Source: JASLBX01 sp036374175 (lineage in GTDB: Bacteria > Actinomycetota > Actinomycetes > Jiangellales > Jiangellaceae). From it: 64,000 nt of DNA. Positions within the stretch are counted from its first letter, which is position 1; each line of letters begins with the position of its first letter. Under the pieces are notes generated by a model. That model saw only the letters and a program-made list of their open reading frames with translations. It was not told the origin of the DNA and searched no databases. The stretch spans positions 48,868 through 112,867 of the forward strand of contig DASUUH010000141.1 of assembly GCA_036374175.1 (NCBI GenBank), given 5' to 3'. The translations under genes and the position numbers were made by a program. This document shows, one piece after another, positions 1-8,179 of this stretch.

Positions 1-19
1 CGCGGGTACGGCGCTAGGC

Positions 20-877
20 ATGCAGCACGAGGTCACTGTCGTTGTCGCTACCCGCAACCGGCGTGCGGGACTGCTCCGCACGCTTGGCCGGCATGAGGCG
101 CCGGTGATCGTCGTCGATAACGGCTCGTCCGACGGGACGCAGGAAGCTGTCCGGACTCTGCCGAACGTCACGTTGGTCGAAATGGACACCAACCTCGGTG
201 CATACGCCCGGACGATCGGCGCGCGGCGGGCCGGCACTCCATACGTGGCCTTTGCGGACGATGATTCGTGGTGGGCGCCGGGCGCACTAGAGCGAGCGGC
301 CAGGATCATGCGTGAACATCCACGCCTTGCTGTGCTTGCCGCCCAGGTGCGCGTGATGCCTCGCGACGAGCTCGACCCGTTGTGCCAACTGCTGGGCGAT
401 TCCCCGCTGGGGCGCGCACCCGACCTGCCCGGTCCGTCCGTGTTGGGTTTCATGGCATGCGCGGCAGTTGTACACCGGGGCGCCTTCCTCACCGTCGGCG
501 GCTTCGACGACGTCGTGCGGTTTCCCGGGGAGGAAGAGCGGGTGGCGCTGGATCTGGCCGCGGCGGGGATGGGACTGGCGTACGTGGACGAGGTCGTCGC
601 GTATCACGAGCCGTCGCCGAGCCGGCATTCCGCTGGGGAGCGGAAGACCGCGGTCATGAGGAGCCGCGTGCTGACCACCATGCTGCGCCGGTCGTGGCCG
701 GTCGTGATCGGGCAACTTGCCACAGCAGTGCGGTCGGGCCCGGAGGACCGCGCGGGCGTGCGCGCGGCTGTCCCGCAGCTGTGGCCAGCGCTGCGGCGCC
801 GGTCGGTCGTGCCGGCCGCCGTCGAAGCGCAGCTCGAAATGCTCAGCCGGCCGCGAACGTCTCCTCAGCCGCGCTGA
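20..877 (+). CDS. Family 2 glycosyltransferase
   Basis: Probable nucleotide-sugar glycosyltransferase of the GT-A fold (family 2), cytoplasmic or membrane-peripheral. The N-terminus opens with the expected beta strand (TVVVATRNR), the nucleotide-binding DNGSSDG follows near residue 33, and FADDDS at residues 78-83 supplies the DxD-type metal-binding acidic cluster. No membrane helix is visible. The frame stays open to the left edge of the window, so the start is the first convincing Met but not proven. The 3' end overlaps the convergent gene on the other strand by 35 bases. The acceptor substrate cannot be inferred. Confidence 0.85.
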   Translation: MQHEVTVVVATRNRRAGLLRTLGRHEAPVIVVDNGSSDGTQEAVRTLPNVTLVEMDTNLGAYARTIGARRAGTPYVAFADDDSWWAPGALERAARIMREHPRLAVLAAQVRVMPRDELDPLCQLLGDSPLGRAPDLPGPSVLGFMACAAVVHRGAFLTVGGFDDVVRFPGEEERVALDLAAAGMGLAYVDEVVAYHEPSPSRHSAGERKTAVMRSRVLTTMLRRSWPVVIGQLATAVRSGPEDRAGVRAAVPQLWPALRRRSVVPAAVEAQLEMLSRPRTSPQPR

Positions 878-1331
878 TCCGCAGCCCTTCCAGCACCTCC
901 GCCTGCCGGGCCGCGCGCTCGATCAGGCGGTCGAGCCGGGCCGGATCCAGCCGATCGTCCTGCTCGGCAAGCCTGCGAAGCAGCAACCAGCCGGCCGCCT
1001 TGCCCTCGACCCCCAGACGTAATGCCTCGACCTCGAGCACATCGCTAATCGGCGAGCGGCTGAACAGGCGGCCGTTGAACTTGAGCCGGCCGAGTTTCTC
1101 AAGCGTCCACGTTGCCACCTGCTTGTACCGGCTCACCGGCACGCCCAGGCGAGCCATGATGGCAAGCAACTCCTCACGGTCCGCGGCGATCTCGTTGGCG
1201 ATGTCGGTGAGCGCGGCGCGGTCGCGGCTGTTCGACCGGGCCGTACGGCGTGCCAGCTCGAGGCCGGCAGCGGCACCGGCCAGATGGTCGTTCAGGTAGA
1301 TGCCGATCCGGTCCTCATCGATGACAGTCAT
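843..1331 (-). CDS. Conserved helical protein, function unknown
   Basis: A 162-residue soluble protein that looks wholly alpha-helical, with many Arg/Glu/Leu heptad-like stretches. The N-terminal part (NDHLAGAAAGLELARR) resembles small ferritin-like or four-helix actinobacterial proteins, but no metal ligand set is obvious. A GAGGTG ribosome-binding site lies five bases before the ATG. It runs convergently into the glycosyltransferase gene. I do not recognise a named family with confidence; the call rests on codon pattern, start signal and plausible protein composition. Confidence 0.7.
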   Translation of the reverse strand: MTVIDEDRIGIYLNDHLAGAAAGLELARRTARSNSRDRAALTDIANEIAADREELLAIMARLGVPVSRYKQVATWTLEKLGRLKFNGRLFSRSPISDVLEVEALRLGVEGKAAGWLLLRRLAEQDDRLDPARLDRLIERAARQAEVLEGLRISAAEETFAAG

Positions 1332-1452
1332 GTGCGCACCTCATGCTCGATCTCCAGCCTTGCCGGGCTCTGCCGTGGTCCGGCCTTCCAGACTTCTTAT
1401 TGCGCGGGTTTGTCGCAACGCAGAGCGCTGCGAGCGAACCTCCTCGTAGGGC

Positions 1453-1507
1453 CCAGCGCAGCGGCGGTGCAAGCGGCGCGACATGGCCCAAACCGCCGCT
1501 GCGCTGG
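1453..1507. repeat. Perfect 16-bp inverted repeat, 23-base loop
   Basis: Left arm CCAGCGCAGCGGCGGT pairs perfectly with positions 1492-1507. It lies more than 100 bases from the nearest gene start. Without a following T tract it is not a standard terminator; it could be a structured RNA element or a protein-binding palindrome. Confidence 0.5.
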
Positions 1508-1604
1508 ACGTCGTGGTGTGCCGAACGGCCGGTGACCAGTGCTGTTGCAGCAGTTCTGGCTTTGGCTGCCGAGAACGGCTGGGGCGCTGGAGCTGCGGGA
1601 CGCC

Positions 1605-1627
1605 GGCTGGCGTTTGATGCGCCAGCC
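1605..1627. repeat. 8-bp hairpin, 7-base loop
   Basis: GGCTGGCG and CGCCAGCC flank TTTGATG. It is a compact GC-rich stem in the same gene-free stretch as the larger inverted repeat. Confidence 0.4.
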
Positions 1628-1858
1628 AGCCGGTCTTGGCTACGGCGATTCCGGCCACCTGCAGCTGGCTCGGTCGAGGCTCAACAATTACCGGCATGGG
1701 CGGCGTATCCCGCGCATTGGAACTATCCCTCGTTCGGTTGCTGTTACCAGCGCGTACCCGACCCTGGCAGCGGTAACCCGCTACTGCCGGAACGGCGGGC
1801 TTCTCACCGGGCGAACAGCTTGCGTTTTCCGGCCGACCAGCAGGGGTATCGAGCAGAC

Positions 1859-2311
1859 ATGGAGCAGCTCGAGGTGCGAAGCTCGACAATCGACGACGGC
1901 GGGCGCATTCCAGACCAGCACAGCCATGACGGACCGAACGTCTCCCCGGCCATCGAGTGGGTCGGCGTCCCCCAGGATGCGGCCGAGGTCGTGCTTATGT
2001 GCGCCGACCCGGACGCTCCCAGCGGCACCTTTTTGCACTGGCTGGTGACGGGAATCGATCCGCACACCGGCGGCGTCGCCCAGGGGCGCACGCCCGAAGG
2101 CGGGCGCGAGTGGCCCAACGACTTCGGTGAGGTGGGTTGGGGTGGGCCCGCACCGCCACCAGGCCACGGACCGCACCGGTACCAGTTCGAGGTCTACGCG
2201 TTGTCGCAGCCGGTCGAACTGCCCGAGCGCCCGTCTGCCGACGACGTGCGCCGGGCCGTTGAGGACATCACGATCGCGCAGGGCGCACTCCTCGGCCGGT
2301 ACGAGCGCTGA
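1859..2311 (+). CDS. YbhB/YbcL-type phosphatidylethanolamine-binding protein
   Basis: Soluble 150-residue PEBP-family protein. Family members bind anionic ligands such as phospholipid head groups; the bacterial role is not settled. The family signatures are present: DPDAPSGTFLHW near residues 41-52, and the segment GGPAPPPGHGPHRYQF near residues 101-116 that lines the ligand pocket. The frame is open for another 172 codons upstream, but that part has poor composition. The chosen ATG follows an AGGGG sequence and gives the normal family length. Confidence 0.88.
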   Translation: MEQLEVRSSTIDDGGRIPDQHSHDGPNVSPAIEWVGVPQDAAEVVLMCADPDAPSGTFLHWLVTGIDPHTGGVAQGRTPEGGREWPNDFGEVGWGGPAPPPGHGPHRYQFEVYALSQPVELPERPSADDVRRAVEDITIAQGALLGRYER

Positions 2312-2353
2312 TCGGCGCGTGGGCCGCGGAGATTGTGCGCTGAGTCACGCCGC

Positions 2354-2379
2354 GTTTCAGCTCGACATGGTGCGGGAAC
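2354..2379 (+). promoter_or_regulatory. Candidate SigF/SigB-type promoter for dps (weak)
   Basis: GTTT, 16 bases, then GGGAAC, about 40 bases before the dps start. It differs by one base from the GGGTAC -10 element seen at other stress genes in this window and has a one-base longer spacer. Confidence 0.4.
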
Positions 2380-2418
2380 GCACTGTGGTGTATGTTCCCG
2401 ACGACTAGGGGAGATCCT

Positions 2419-2883
2419 GTGACCGCGCACCACAGCCCGACCGTCAACGGCCAGCAGGTGGCTAGACATCTGCAGCCGCTGTTGCTTGATCTTATAGCCC
2501 TGTCCCTCAACGGCAAGCAGGCGCACTGGCATGTGCGGGGCCGCCACTTTACGCCCTTGCACGAGCAACTCGACAAGTTGGTTGCCGACGCCCGCCAGTA
2601 CAGCGACGAGGTGGCCGAACGCGTTGTCGCCTTGGGTGTCGCCGTGGACGGCAGGGCCCAGACGGTGGCGGAGGCGACCACGTCTATCCCGGATGGATTC
2701 CTGGCCGACGACAAGATCGTCAGTCTCATCGTTGAATTGCTGGACGCCGTCATCGAGCGCGCCCGGGCGACTGTGGAGCCGTTGGACGAACTAGATCTGG
2801 TCAGTCAGGATCTGGTGATCCAGCTGCTGCATGCGCTGGAGAAGCACCGCTGGATGTTCCAGGCGCAGCTGGACGCCGGCTGA
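2419..2883 (+). CDS. dps: Dps-family DNA-protection ferritin
   Basis: Mini-ferritin that oxidises Fe2+ with H2O2 and stores it in a dodecameric shell, protecting DNA during starvation and oxidative stress. Counting from the GTG start, the intersubunit ferroxidase ligands are all present: H36, H48, D52, D63 and E67, the same spacing as E. coli H51/H63/D67/D78/E82. The GTG is chosen because GGGGAG lies five bases upstream; the frame extends nine codons further to an ATG that lacks such a site. Length (154 residues) is normal. Stands alone with its own candidate stress promoter. Confidence 0.93.
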   Translation: MTAHHSPTVNGQQVARHLQPLLLDLIALSLNGKQAHWHVRGRHFTPLHEQLDKLVADARQYSDEVAERVVALGVAVDGRAQTVAEATTSIPDGFLADDKIVSLIVELLDAVIERARATVEPLDELDLVSQDLVIQLLHALEKHRWMFQAQLDAG

Positions 2884-2923
2884 TCGTGCCGAGCGGCCAG
2901 CACGCTCAAGTGCGGCCGCCAGG

Positions 2924-3454
2924 TCAAGCGGGGTGGTCGTGCAGGTACGCCCGTAGATCGCGGCGGTCCGGCTGGTCGCCGAGCCAGCGGCTGACTCCCT
3001 CGGGATCGCGGGCAGTCAGTTCGTCCAGGATCGCCTGCCGCAGTTCGGCGTATGAGCAGACGGTCGATGGCAGGTACGTGTGCCGCATCTGCTGTCCGGT
3101 TTGATGCCAGAGGGTGCAGAGCTGTTCGCTGGACGCGGAGGCGATCGCGGAGCGTGCGCCACTTCGGGACTGAAGCAGCAGCGTGCGGGCGTCCACATCT
3201 TCCGGCGTACTCGCAGCGGTGCGGTTGAACAGCGTGACGGTTCCCCAGATCAGACTGACCGCGATGACGAGGAACCAGCCAAGGCCGAGTGCAGCGGCGA
3301 TGAATCCCAGCGCGAGCATTGAGACCCAAGCCCACCATTTGATTCGCCTGGCCCGGCCGCGAGCATGCATGGGTAGTCCTGCCAATCCGATGATCACTAC
3401 GACGTAACCGAGGGCCGCCAACGCCGACCAGATCACGAACATCCAGGTGTCCAT
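2924..3454 (-). CDS. Two-to-three-helix membrane protein with soluble tail
   Basis: 176 residues with hydrophobic helices at about 5-27 and 42-72 separated by a basic loop (HARGRARRIKWW), then a cytoplasmic-looking tail of about 100 residues rich in charged helices. The start has an AAGGA site seven bases upstream. The tail motif LGDQPDRRDLRAYLHDHP at the C-terminus is not one I can assign. No operon partner is close on the same strand. A role in the envelope is likely but unspecified. Confidence 0.75.
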   Translation of the reverse strand: MDTWMFVIWSALAALGYVVVIIGLAGLPMHARGRARRIKWWAWVSMLALGFIAAALGLGWFLVIAVSLIWGTVTLFNRTAASTPEDVDARTLLLQSRSGARSAIASASSEQLCTLWHQTGQQMRHTYLPSTVCSYAELRQAILDELTARDPEGVSRWLGDQPDRRDLRAYLHDHPA

Positions 3455-3590
3455 GCTGTGTCCTTGCTGTTGACCCCCGTGACTGACGCGTACCCCGCGA
3501 ATGTGCGGTCATGCCTTCGGCTTCGCTGCTTTTGCTGGATTCTGCACCACGCAACGGGGTAAAGACCCATCCCGTGAGCTGGAGGTCATC

Positions 3591-3743
3591 ATGAGCCAGG
3601 TAACTGACGATGAGATCGGTCAAATTGACGCCGCCCTTAAGTCACTGCGGAAGCAGCGCCTCAAGTGCACCGATCCGGCCGACATCCTCAGTGTCAGCGA
3701 ATCGATCGACGTTCGTCTGGACGAGCGGCTCCGGCTCATGTAG
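3591..3743 (+). CDS. Small 50-residue hypothetical protein
   Basis: A 50-residue acidic/basic helical protein (MSQVTDDEIGQIDAALKSL near its N-terminus). The reading frame extends 30 codons upstream, but the strong GGAGG site five bases before this ATG fixes the start. No membrane segment, Cys pair or known motif. It stands alone and ends before a 13-bp hairpin. Function unknown; the clear ribosome-binding site is the main support. Confidence 0.6.
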   Translation: MSQVTDDEIGQIDAALKSLRKQRLKCTDPADILSVSESIDVRLDERLRLM

Positions 3744-3832
3744 GACCGGGACGGCAACAGGCCGAAGCGTAAGTCCACAACCGTTGGCCGCGGGCGCTAC
3801 CGGTAGGGCTCGTACTAGGCCGCCAGGCGCGA

Positions 3833-3868
3833 GTCACCTGATCGCCACCGTGGCAGCGATCAGGTGAC
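3833..3868. terminator. 13-bp hairpin between convergent genes
   Basis: GTCACCTGATCGC pairs perfectly with positions 3856-3868 around a 10-base loop. It sits where the small + gene and the leftward Pro-rich gene converge, so it could end both. A partial third copy (GCGATCAGG) follows at 3874-3882. Confidence 0.55.
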
Positions 3869-3878
3869 GAAACAGCGA

Positions 3879-4079
3879 TCAGGGGACAGGTTCGGGGTCT
3901 GGCCGCGGTTCGGGCTCAGGTGACGGCCCCGGCTGCGGACCCGTCGGGCTGGGTTCGGGCGTGGGTGCCGGCGGTACCGGACGCTCGGGCGCCGGACCCG
4001 GGGGGGTCGGGTCGGGCATCGGTCGAGTCGGTGGCGTCGGATCGGGATCCGGCCCAGGCGGTACATGGGTGTCCAACAT
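3879..4079 (-). CDS. Proline-rich low-complexity small protein
   Basis: About 66 residues made almost only of Pro, Glu, Asp, Gly and Thr in repeating PDPxP and PEPxP units, with a charged tail (PEPEPRPDPEPVP). Extended, unstructured segments like this occur as spacers in envelope proteins, but there is no signal peptide here. A GTG 18 codons upstream lies just after the stop of the upstream gene and would couple the two. The strongly biased composition means it could be a spurious frame. Confidence 0.4.
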   Translation of the reverse strand: MLDTHVPPGPDPDPTPPTRPMPDPTPPGPAPERPVPPAPTPEPSPTGPQPGPSPEPEPRPDPEPVP

Positions 4080-4138
4080 GATCAGATGCGTTACCTTCCG
4101 TTTGGGCGCCCGGCCGCGAATCGGCGGCCGCACGCGGA

Positions 4139-4636
4139 TCAGGGAACCGGCCCCCTAGCTCTGCCGCCGAGCGTCGCGAGCCCGACGATCCAGCCCACAA
4201 AGAGGCCGTAAGCCGCGCCGTCGCCGGCGGCCTGCAATGCGCCGAGCAGCGACGGGTCGCTCTGGACGAGTGCGGCCAGTAGCCCGGCGGCCGCACCCGC
4301 AAAGATGTACGCGGCCCAGCCGGCCAACAGCTGGCTGACGGTGCCTCGCGCACGTGCGAGTTGCGATCCCGGCAGCAGAGCCAGGAAGACGCCGGCGAAT
4401 ACGATGACGAGCAGGGCCCGGAGGATAGCCGCGAAATTGTCGCGCAGCGTCGCGTCCGCGTCCAACTGCCAGGACGGCCAGGCGAGCAGGTGAAGGAACC
4501 ATCCGCCGGCCGTATCGGGGTCCACGTTGTCGCGGACCCAGTCGACGTACCACGGGCTGCCGAACACAGCCACGAGGACGAATGCCGCGAGGAGTCCGGC
4601 TCCTGTCGCGGTGCGGTACCGAGTGGCAACCACCAT
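4139..4636 (-). CDS. Multi-pass membrane protein, function unknown
   Basis: 165 residues with four predicted hydrophobic helices (about 11-27, 66-90, 104-123, 140-156) and an extracytoplasmic loop containing WYVDWVRDNVDPD. No enzyme motif is visible. Start ATG is one of two overlapping ATGs; neither has a strong ribosome-binding site. The Pro-rich small frame follows directly downstream on the same strand. Confidence 0.7.
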   Translation of the reverse strand: MVVATRYRTATGAGLLAAFVLVAVFGSPWYVDWVRDNVDPDTAGGWFLHLLAWPSWQLDADATLRDNFAAILRALLVIVFAGVFLALLPGSQLARARGTVSQLLAGWAAYIFAGAAAGLLAALVQSDPSLLGALQAAGDGAAYGLFVGWIVGLATLGGRARGPVP

Positions 4637-4702
4637 GCATGGTGCTTTCCCGGCATTCGGCGCACCAAACCGGAGATCGTTAACGAGTCGACGGCCGCGT
4701 GG

Positions 4703-5473
4703 TCATATCGACCAATGAGCTAACTGCTGCCCGGTCAGTTCGCGGAAACGGTCAACGTCGTCCGCGAATTCGCCGGCCAGCCGATCTCGGAGCCATCGCG
4801 GCAGGTCGACGTGATCGCCCCGGGCCACGTTCCACCGCTGGATCCCCGCCGCCGGCTGGGGCGCGGCCTGCACGCCGACGAAGCGGTAGACCCGCTCCAG
4901 GCTCCACTCGGGATCGGAGAGGAGCTCTTCCTGAGCCAGTATCAGAATCTGTTCAGTGGAAAAGAACCTGATGAATGGGACGAGGCGTTCGTAGTACCGG
5001 CCTCTGGCGATGTACTGGCTGCCCGGGTCCAGCAGAGCCTCGGCGATCGGGCGGTGCTCGGTGCCGTCGGCTTGGTGGTGGCGGTACTGCGAAACGGCTC
5101 TATCGATGGGATCCCGAACCAGGTAGATCAACCGTGCGTCCGGAACGACGGACGCCATGCGATCGGCCGTCTCCGGGTGCTCCGGTGACGTATAACCAGG
5201 GGACGCCTCGCCACGCACCCGGGCCTGGCCGTCGAACTGGCCGGCATACCACTCCAACCCGCGGTGCCACGTCGACACGGTGCCGTGACCCGGATCAGTG
5301 GCCGGGCCGAAGAAGAAGTTCAGCTCCTTGGCGGCGGCCATGGCGATGTCGGGGTGCTGGTCGAGCAACCCGTGCAACGCCGTAGTCCCGCATTTCATGG
5401 CGCCAATGATGATCAGGTCAGGAAGTGGGCCGAGCGTCGGCTGCCGCCGGTTGACGGCGATCGGCTCCGTCAT
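4703..5473 (-). CDS. PAPS-dependent sulfotransferase
   Basis: Transfers sulfate from 3'-phosphoadenylyl sulfate to an unknown acceptor. Both cofactor motifs are clear: the 5'-phosphosulfate loop GAMKCGTTALH (about residues 24-34) and the 3'-phosphate motif LVRDPIDRAVSQYRH (about 117-131). The family is that of heparan-sulfate/Stf-type enzymes, in bacteria often acting on glycolipids, trehalose or exported metabolites. The start overlaps the stop of the site-2 protease gene by four bases (ATGA), so the two are co-translated; the functional link between them is unknown. Confidence 0.92.
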   Translation of the reverse strand: MTEPIAVNRRQPTLGPLPDLIIIGAMKCGTTALHGLLDQHPDIAMAAAKELNFFFGPATDPGHGTVSTWHRGLEWYAGQFDGQARVRGEASPGYTSPEHPETADRMASVVPDARLIYLVRDPIDRAVSQYRHHQADGTEHRPIAEALLDPGSQYIARGRYYERLVPFIRFFSTEQILILAQEELLSDPEWSLERVYRFVGVQAAPQPAAGIQRWNVARGDHVDLPRWLRDRLAGEFADDVDRFRELTGQQLAHWSI

Positions 5474-6636
5474 CGCCAGGGTCCGCTTGAGCGCGCCAGG
5501 TCCGCGCCGTCGAACGACTGGATGCCGATGCCGCGCAACGAGGCCGCGCGGCTGATGTCGGTGGGTGAGATTATCCCCACCAACCGGCCGCCTTCCATCA
5601 CCAACGCTCGGCCGTCCGCACAGCCGGCCAGTCGAACGAGCAGTTCCGACACGAGTTCGTCCGGGCGTGCGATCGGGACCTCGTTCAGCGGGCAGGCGAT
5701 CTCACCGATCGTGGTGGTGGCGTGCCGGTCCGACGGAAGGGAGCGAATCCGGTTCAGCGTCACGATTCCGGTGACTTCACCGCTTGGCAGCACCAGCGGG
5801 AAAGCGGAATGGCGGCGAACCATCACCACGTCGCGCACGAAGTCGGCCACGGTGTAGCCGGGATCGGCCGAGTCGGGGTCCGGCGTCATGATGTCGCGGG
5901 CGCGCAACCCTCCGAGGATCGCGCTGGTCCGGGCGTAGTTCTCCTCCACCGAGGCCATGGTGACGATGAAAAGGCCGATCAGGACCCACCACAGGCCGCC
6001 GCCGGTACCCGTGAACACCCCGAAGACCCCCAACGCCACGAGGATGAACCCGAACACCCGGCCGGCGCGGGCAGACCAGATCTGGGCCTCTGCCCGATCC
6101 CCTCGCCAGGCCCACAGCGCCGATCGCAGGATGCGTCCACCGTCAAGCGGAGCGGCGGGAATGAGATTGAACACCGCCAGCAAAATGTTGATGGCGCCCA
6201 GGTAACTGACGACTCCGGTGATCAGCTCGGGAGCCTGAGCACCGGACAGAACCCAGGACGTCACGGTGAAGATGGCGCCAAGGGCGAGGCTGATGGCCGG
6301 GCCGACGGCGGCGATCCGAAAGTCCATTCCGGGGTTGGCGGCTTCGCCGCGCAACCGTGCAACTCCGCCAAGCAACCAGAGGGTGATGCCCTCGACCTCG
6401 ATGCCGTTGCGGGCGGCCACGACCGCATGGCCCACCTCATGGGCTAGCAGCGACAGGACGAACAGCGTCGTGGCCGCGAGCGCCGCGATGATGTACGCCG
6501 CGGGCGACTGGTCCGGAAACTGAGCGGGAAGTCCGCCGGCGAAGAACAACAGCAGCAGCACAACAATGCCGAGCACGCTCCAATGCAGGCCGACGCGAAC
6601 GCCGGCCAGTTTGCCCAGCCTGATGGTCTCGGTCAT
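5470..6636 (-). CDS. Site-2 (M50) metalloprotease with CBS pair
   Basis: Membrane zinc protease that cuts substrates inside the bilayer, often releasing sigma factors or transcription regulators. HEVGH at residues 66-70 supplies two zinc ligands and the catalytic Glu; NLIPAAPLDGG at 157-167 supplies the third ligand. The six-helix membrane core is followed by two cytosolic CBS repeats (about 240-370) that may bind adenine nucleotides. Architecture matches the mycobacterial Rip3/YwhC-like group. GAGGAGA precedes the ATG. The substrate is not evident; a primary-like sigma factor is encoded 2.5 kb away. Confidence 0.93.
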   Translation of the reverse strand: MTETIRLGKLAGVRVGLHWSVLGIVVLLLLFFAGGLPAQFPDQSPAAYIIAALAATTLFVLSLLAHEVGHAVVAARNGIEVEGITLWLLGGVARLRGEAANPGMDFRIAAVGPAISLALGAIFTVTSWVLSGAQAPELITGVVSYLGAINILLAVFNLIPAAPLDGGRILRSALWAWRGDRAEAQIWSARAGRVFGFILVALGVFGVFTGTGGGLWWVLIGLFIVTMASVEENYARTSAILGGLRARDIMTPDPDSADPGYTVADFVRDVVMVRRHSAFPLVLPSGEVTGIVTLNRIRSLPSDRHATTTIGEIACPLNEVPIARPDELVSELLVRLAGCADGRALVMEGGRLVGIISPTDISRAASLRGIGIQSFDGADLARSSGPWR

Positions 6637-6679
6637 CCGAACGTCTCCTCAGGGATCTGTTGGCGTCGGGTGGTTGCCA

Positions 6680-8101
6680 TCAGGCGGTCTCCTCCCGCAC
6701 CACATCGGTCGGCGCCTTGTCCTCGCGCAGGCCCTGGTACGAGGGGTGGCGGAGAGTGCCGGCTCGGGTCCATTCGCCGAACGCGACTTCGCACACCAAC
6801 TCGGGCCGGACGAATACGGCGCCTTTCTCGGGCTGTCGGCCGGTGAACGGGCTCGTCTTCTGTTCAAGCGGCGCAAGCCGTTGGCGCAGCAGTTTCAGAG
6901 TTTCGGCGTTGAACCCGGTGCCGACCTTGCCGGCGTAGCGCAGCTCACCGTCGACGTAGTACCCGACCAAGAGCGCACCGAGCCCGCCCTCGCGCCGGCC
7001 CTTGCCGCGCAGCCAGCCGCCGATCACAACTTCCTGCCTGCGAACATTCTTGACCTTCAGCCAGTCGCGGCTTCGGATTCCCGGCCGGTACTTGCTGTCC
7101 AGGCGTTTGGCGATGATCCCTTCGAGTCCCTGTTCGCGGCTGGCCTCCCGAAGCACCGAACCCTCGCCGCGGTGGTACTCCGGAACCTGCCAACTGGCAC
7201 CGCCGAGTTGCAGCTCGTCGAGGTGCCGGCGGCGTGCCTCGTACGTCTCGTCGAGTAACGGACGGCCATCGAGGTTCAGCACGTCGAAGATCACGTAGGT
7301 GACGGGAGTCTGCCGCTGCCGGCGCCGGATCTCCGCCTCCGACATCACGTGCATGCGTGGCTGTAGGCGCTGGAAGCTCGGCCGGCCGTGCTCGTCGAAT
7401 GCGACCAGTTCGCCGTCCAACACCACCTTGCGTCCGCCGAGCTGGCGGCTCAGCCTGCCGATTTCCGGGTACTGGCCGGTGATGTCACGACCGTTGCGGC
7501 TGATCAGACGCAGGTAGCCGGGCTCGTAATGGGCGAGAGCCCGCACGCCGTCCCACTTGATCTCGAAACCCCAGTGCTCCTCGTCGGCCGGCAGGTCGGC
7601 GAGCGTCGCTTTCATAGGAGTGATCGATCCCGGCTCGGGGTTGCCGGCTTGTTCCGGTGGGTCCATCCGGTGAATGAGCCAGTCCTTGTCAGTTCGGAAC
7701 AGGGCGTACTTTCCATGGACCCGTTCGCCGTCAAGCTGGATCACGATCTTGTCGGCGTCGAACTTCTCCGCCTCGTAGGTGCCACGGTCCCAGATGGTCA
7801 TCATGCCGGCGCCGTACTGGCCCTCAGGGATCTCGCCTTCGAACTCGAGGTATTCGAGCGGGTGATCCTCGGTCCGGACGGCGAGGCGGTTGTGTTGCGG
7901 GTCGTCGGGCACGCCGCGGGGGAGTGCCCAGGAGAGCAGCACCCCGTCGTGCTCGAGCCGCAGGTCCCAGTGCAGCCGGCGGGCATGGTGTTCTTGCACG
8001 ACGAACCGGTTGCCGCTGGTCTTGCGGCGAGCGTCGCCGGACGGTTCCGGCGTCTCACCAAATGAACGCCGGCGCCGGTAGTCGGCGAGCCGGTTTGCCA
8101 T
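6680..8101 (-). CDS. LigD-type protein: 3'-phosphoesterase plus ATP-dependent DNA ligase
   Basis: Repairs double-strand breaks by Ku-dependent end joining. The N-terminal phosphoesterase domain has the HHARRLHWDLRLEHDG signature (near residues 38-53), which removes 3'-phosphates and ribonucleotides. The ligase domain has motif I EIKWDGVRA with the adenylated Lys at about residue 182, plus the C-terminal OB fold. The polymerase/primase domain of full LigD is absent, so gap filling must come from another protein. A TTG seven codons upstream is possible, but the ATG is the more likely start. Ku is encoded 3.2 kb away on the same strand. Confidence 0.93.
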   Translation of the reverse strand: MANRLADYRRRRSFGETPEPSGDARRKTSGNRFVVQEHHARRLHWDLRLEHDGVLLSWALPRGVPDDPQHNRLAVRTEDHPLEYLEFEGEIPEGQYGAGMMTIWDRGTYEAEKFDADKIVIQLDGERVHGKYALFRTDKDWLIHRMDPPEQAGNPEPGSITPMKATLADLPADEEHWGFEIKWDGVRALAHYEPGYLRLISRNGRDITGQYPEIGRLSRQLGGRKVVLDGELVAFDEHGRPSFQRLQPRMHVMSEAEIRRRQRQTPVTYVIFDVLNLDGRPLLDETYEARRRHLDELQLGGASWQVPEYHRGEGSVLREASREQGLEGIIAKRLDSKYRPGIRSRDWLKVKNVRRQEVVIGGWLRGKGRREGGLGALLVGYYVDGELRYAGKVGTGFNAETLKLLRQRLAPLEQKTSPFTGRQPEKGAVFVRPELVCEVAFGEWTRAGTLRHPSYQGLREDKAPTDVVREETA

Positions 8102-8110
8102 AATCGTCCG

Positions 8111-8135
8111 ATACCCGAGCAATCTTGCGACAATC
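8111..8135 (-). promoter_or_regulatory. Candidate SigF/SigB-type promoter for the ligD-type gene
   Basis: On the minus strand: GATT, 15 bases, GGGTAT. The -10 is exact and the -35 has one mismatch to GTTT. A transcript would start within about 3 bases of the ATG, so it would be nearly leaderless. The box overlaps one arm of the 21-bp hairpin. Confidence 0.45.
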
Positions 8136-8168
8136 CACAGCGTACGCCGCTGTGGATGGTCGCAAGAT
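8122..8168. terminator. 21-bp hairpin between sigma factor and ligase genes
   Basis: Arms 8122-8142 and 8148-8168 pair at 20 of 21 positions around a five-base loop. It lies just after the sigma factor stop and should terminate that transcript, although no T run follows. The left arm is also inside the ligase promoter region. Confidence 0.65.
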
Positions 8169-8179
8169 CGGCCAGTTGG

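Larger units (their letters stand above)
1332..1858. other. 527-base gap with several inverted repeats
   Basis: I find no convincing gene here: open frames on both strands have unnatural, Arg/Ser/Pro-rich composition and no ribosome-binding site. The stretch contains two clear inverted repeats, listed separately, and weaker short ones between 1740 and 1800. It may hold a structured RNA or the remains of a lost gene. Confidence 0.4.
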
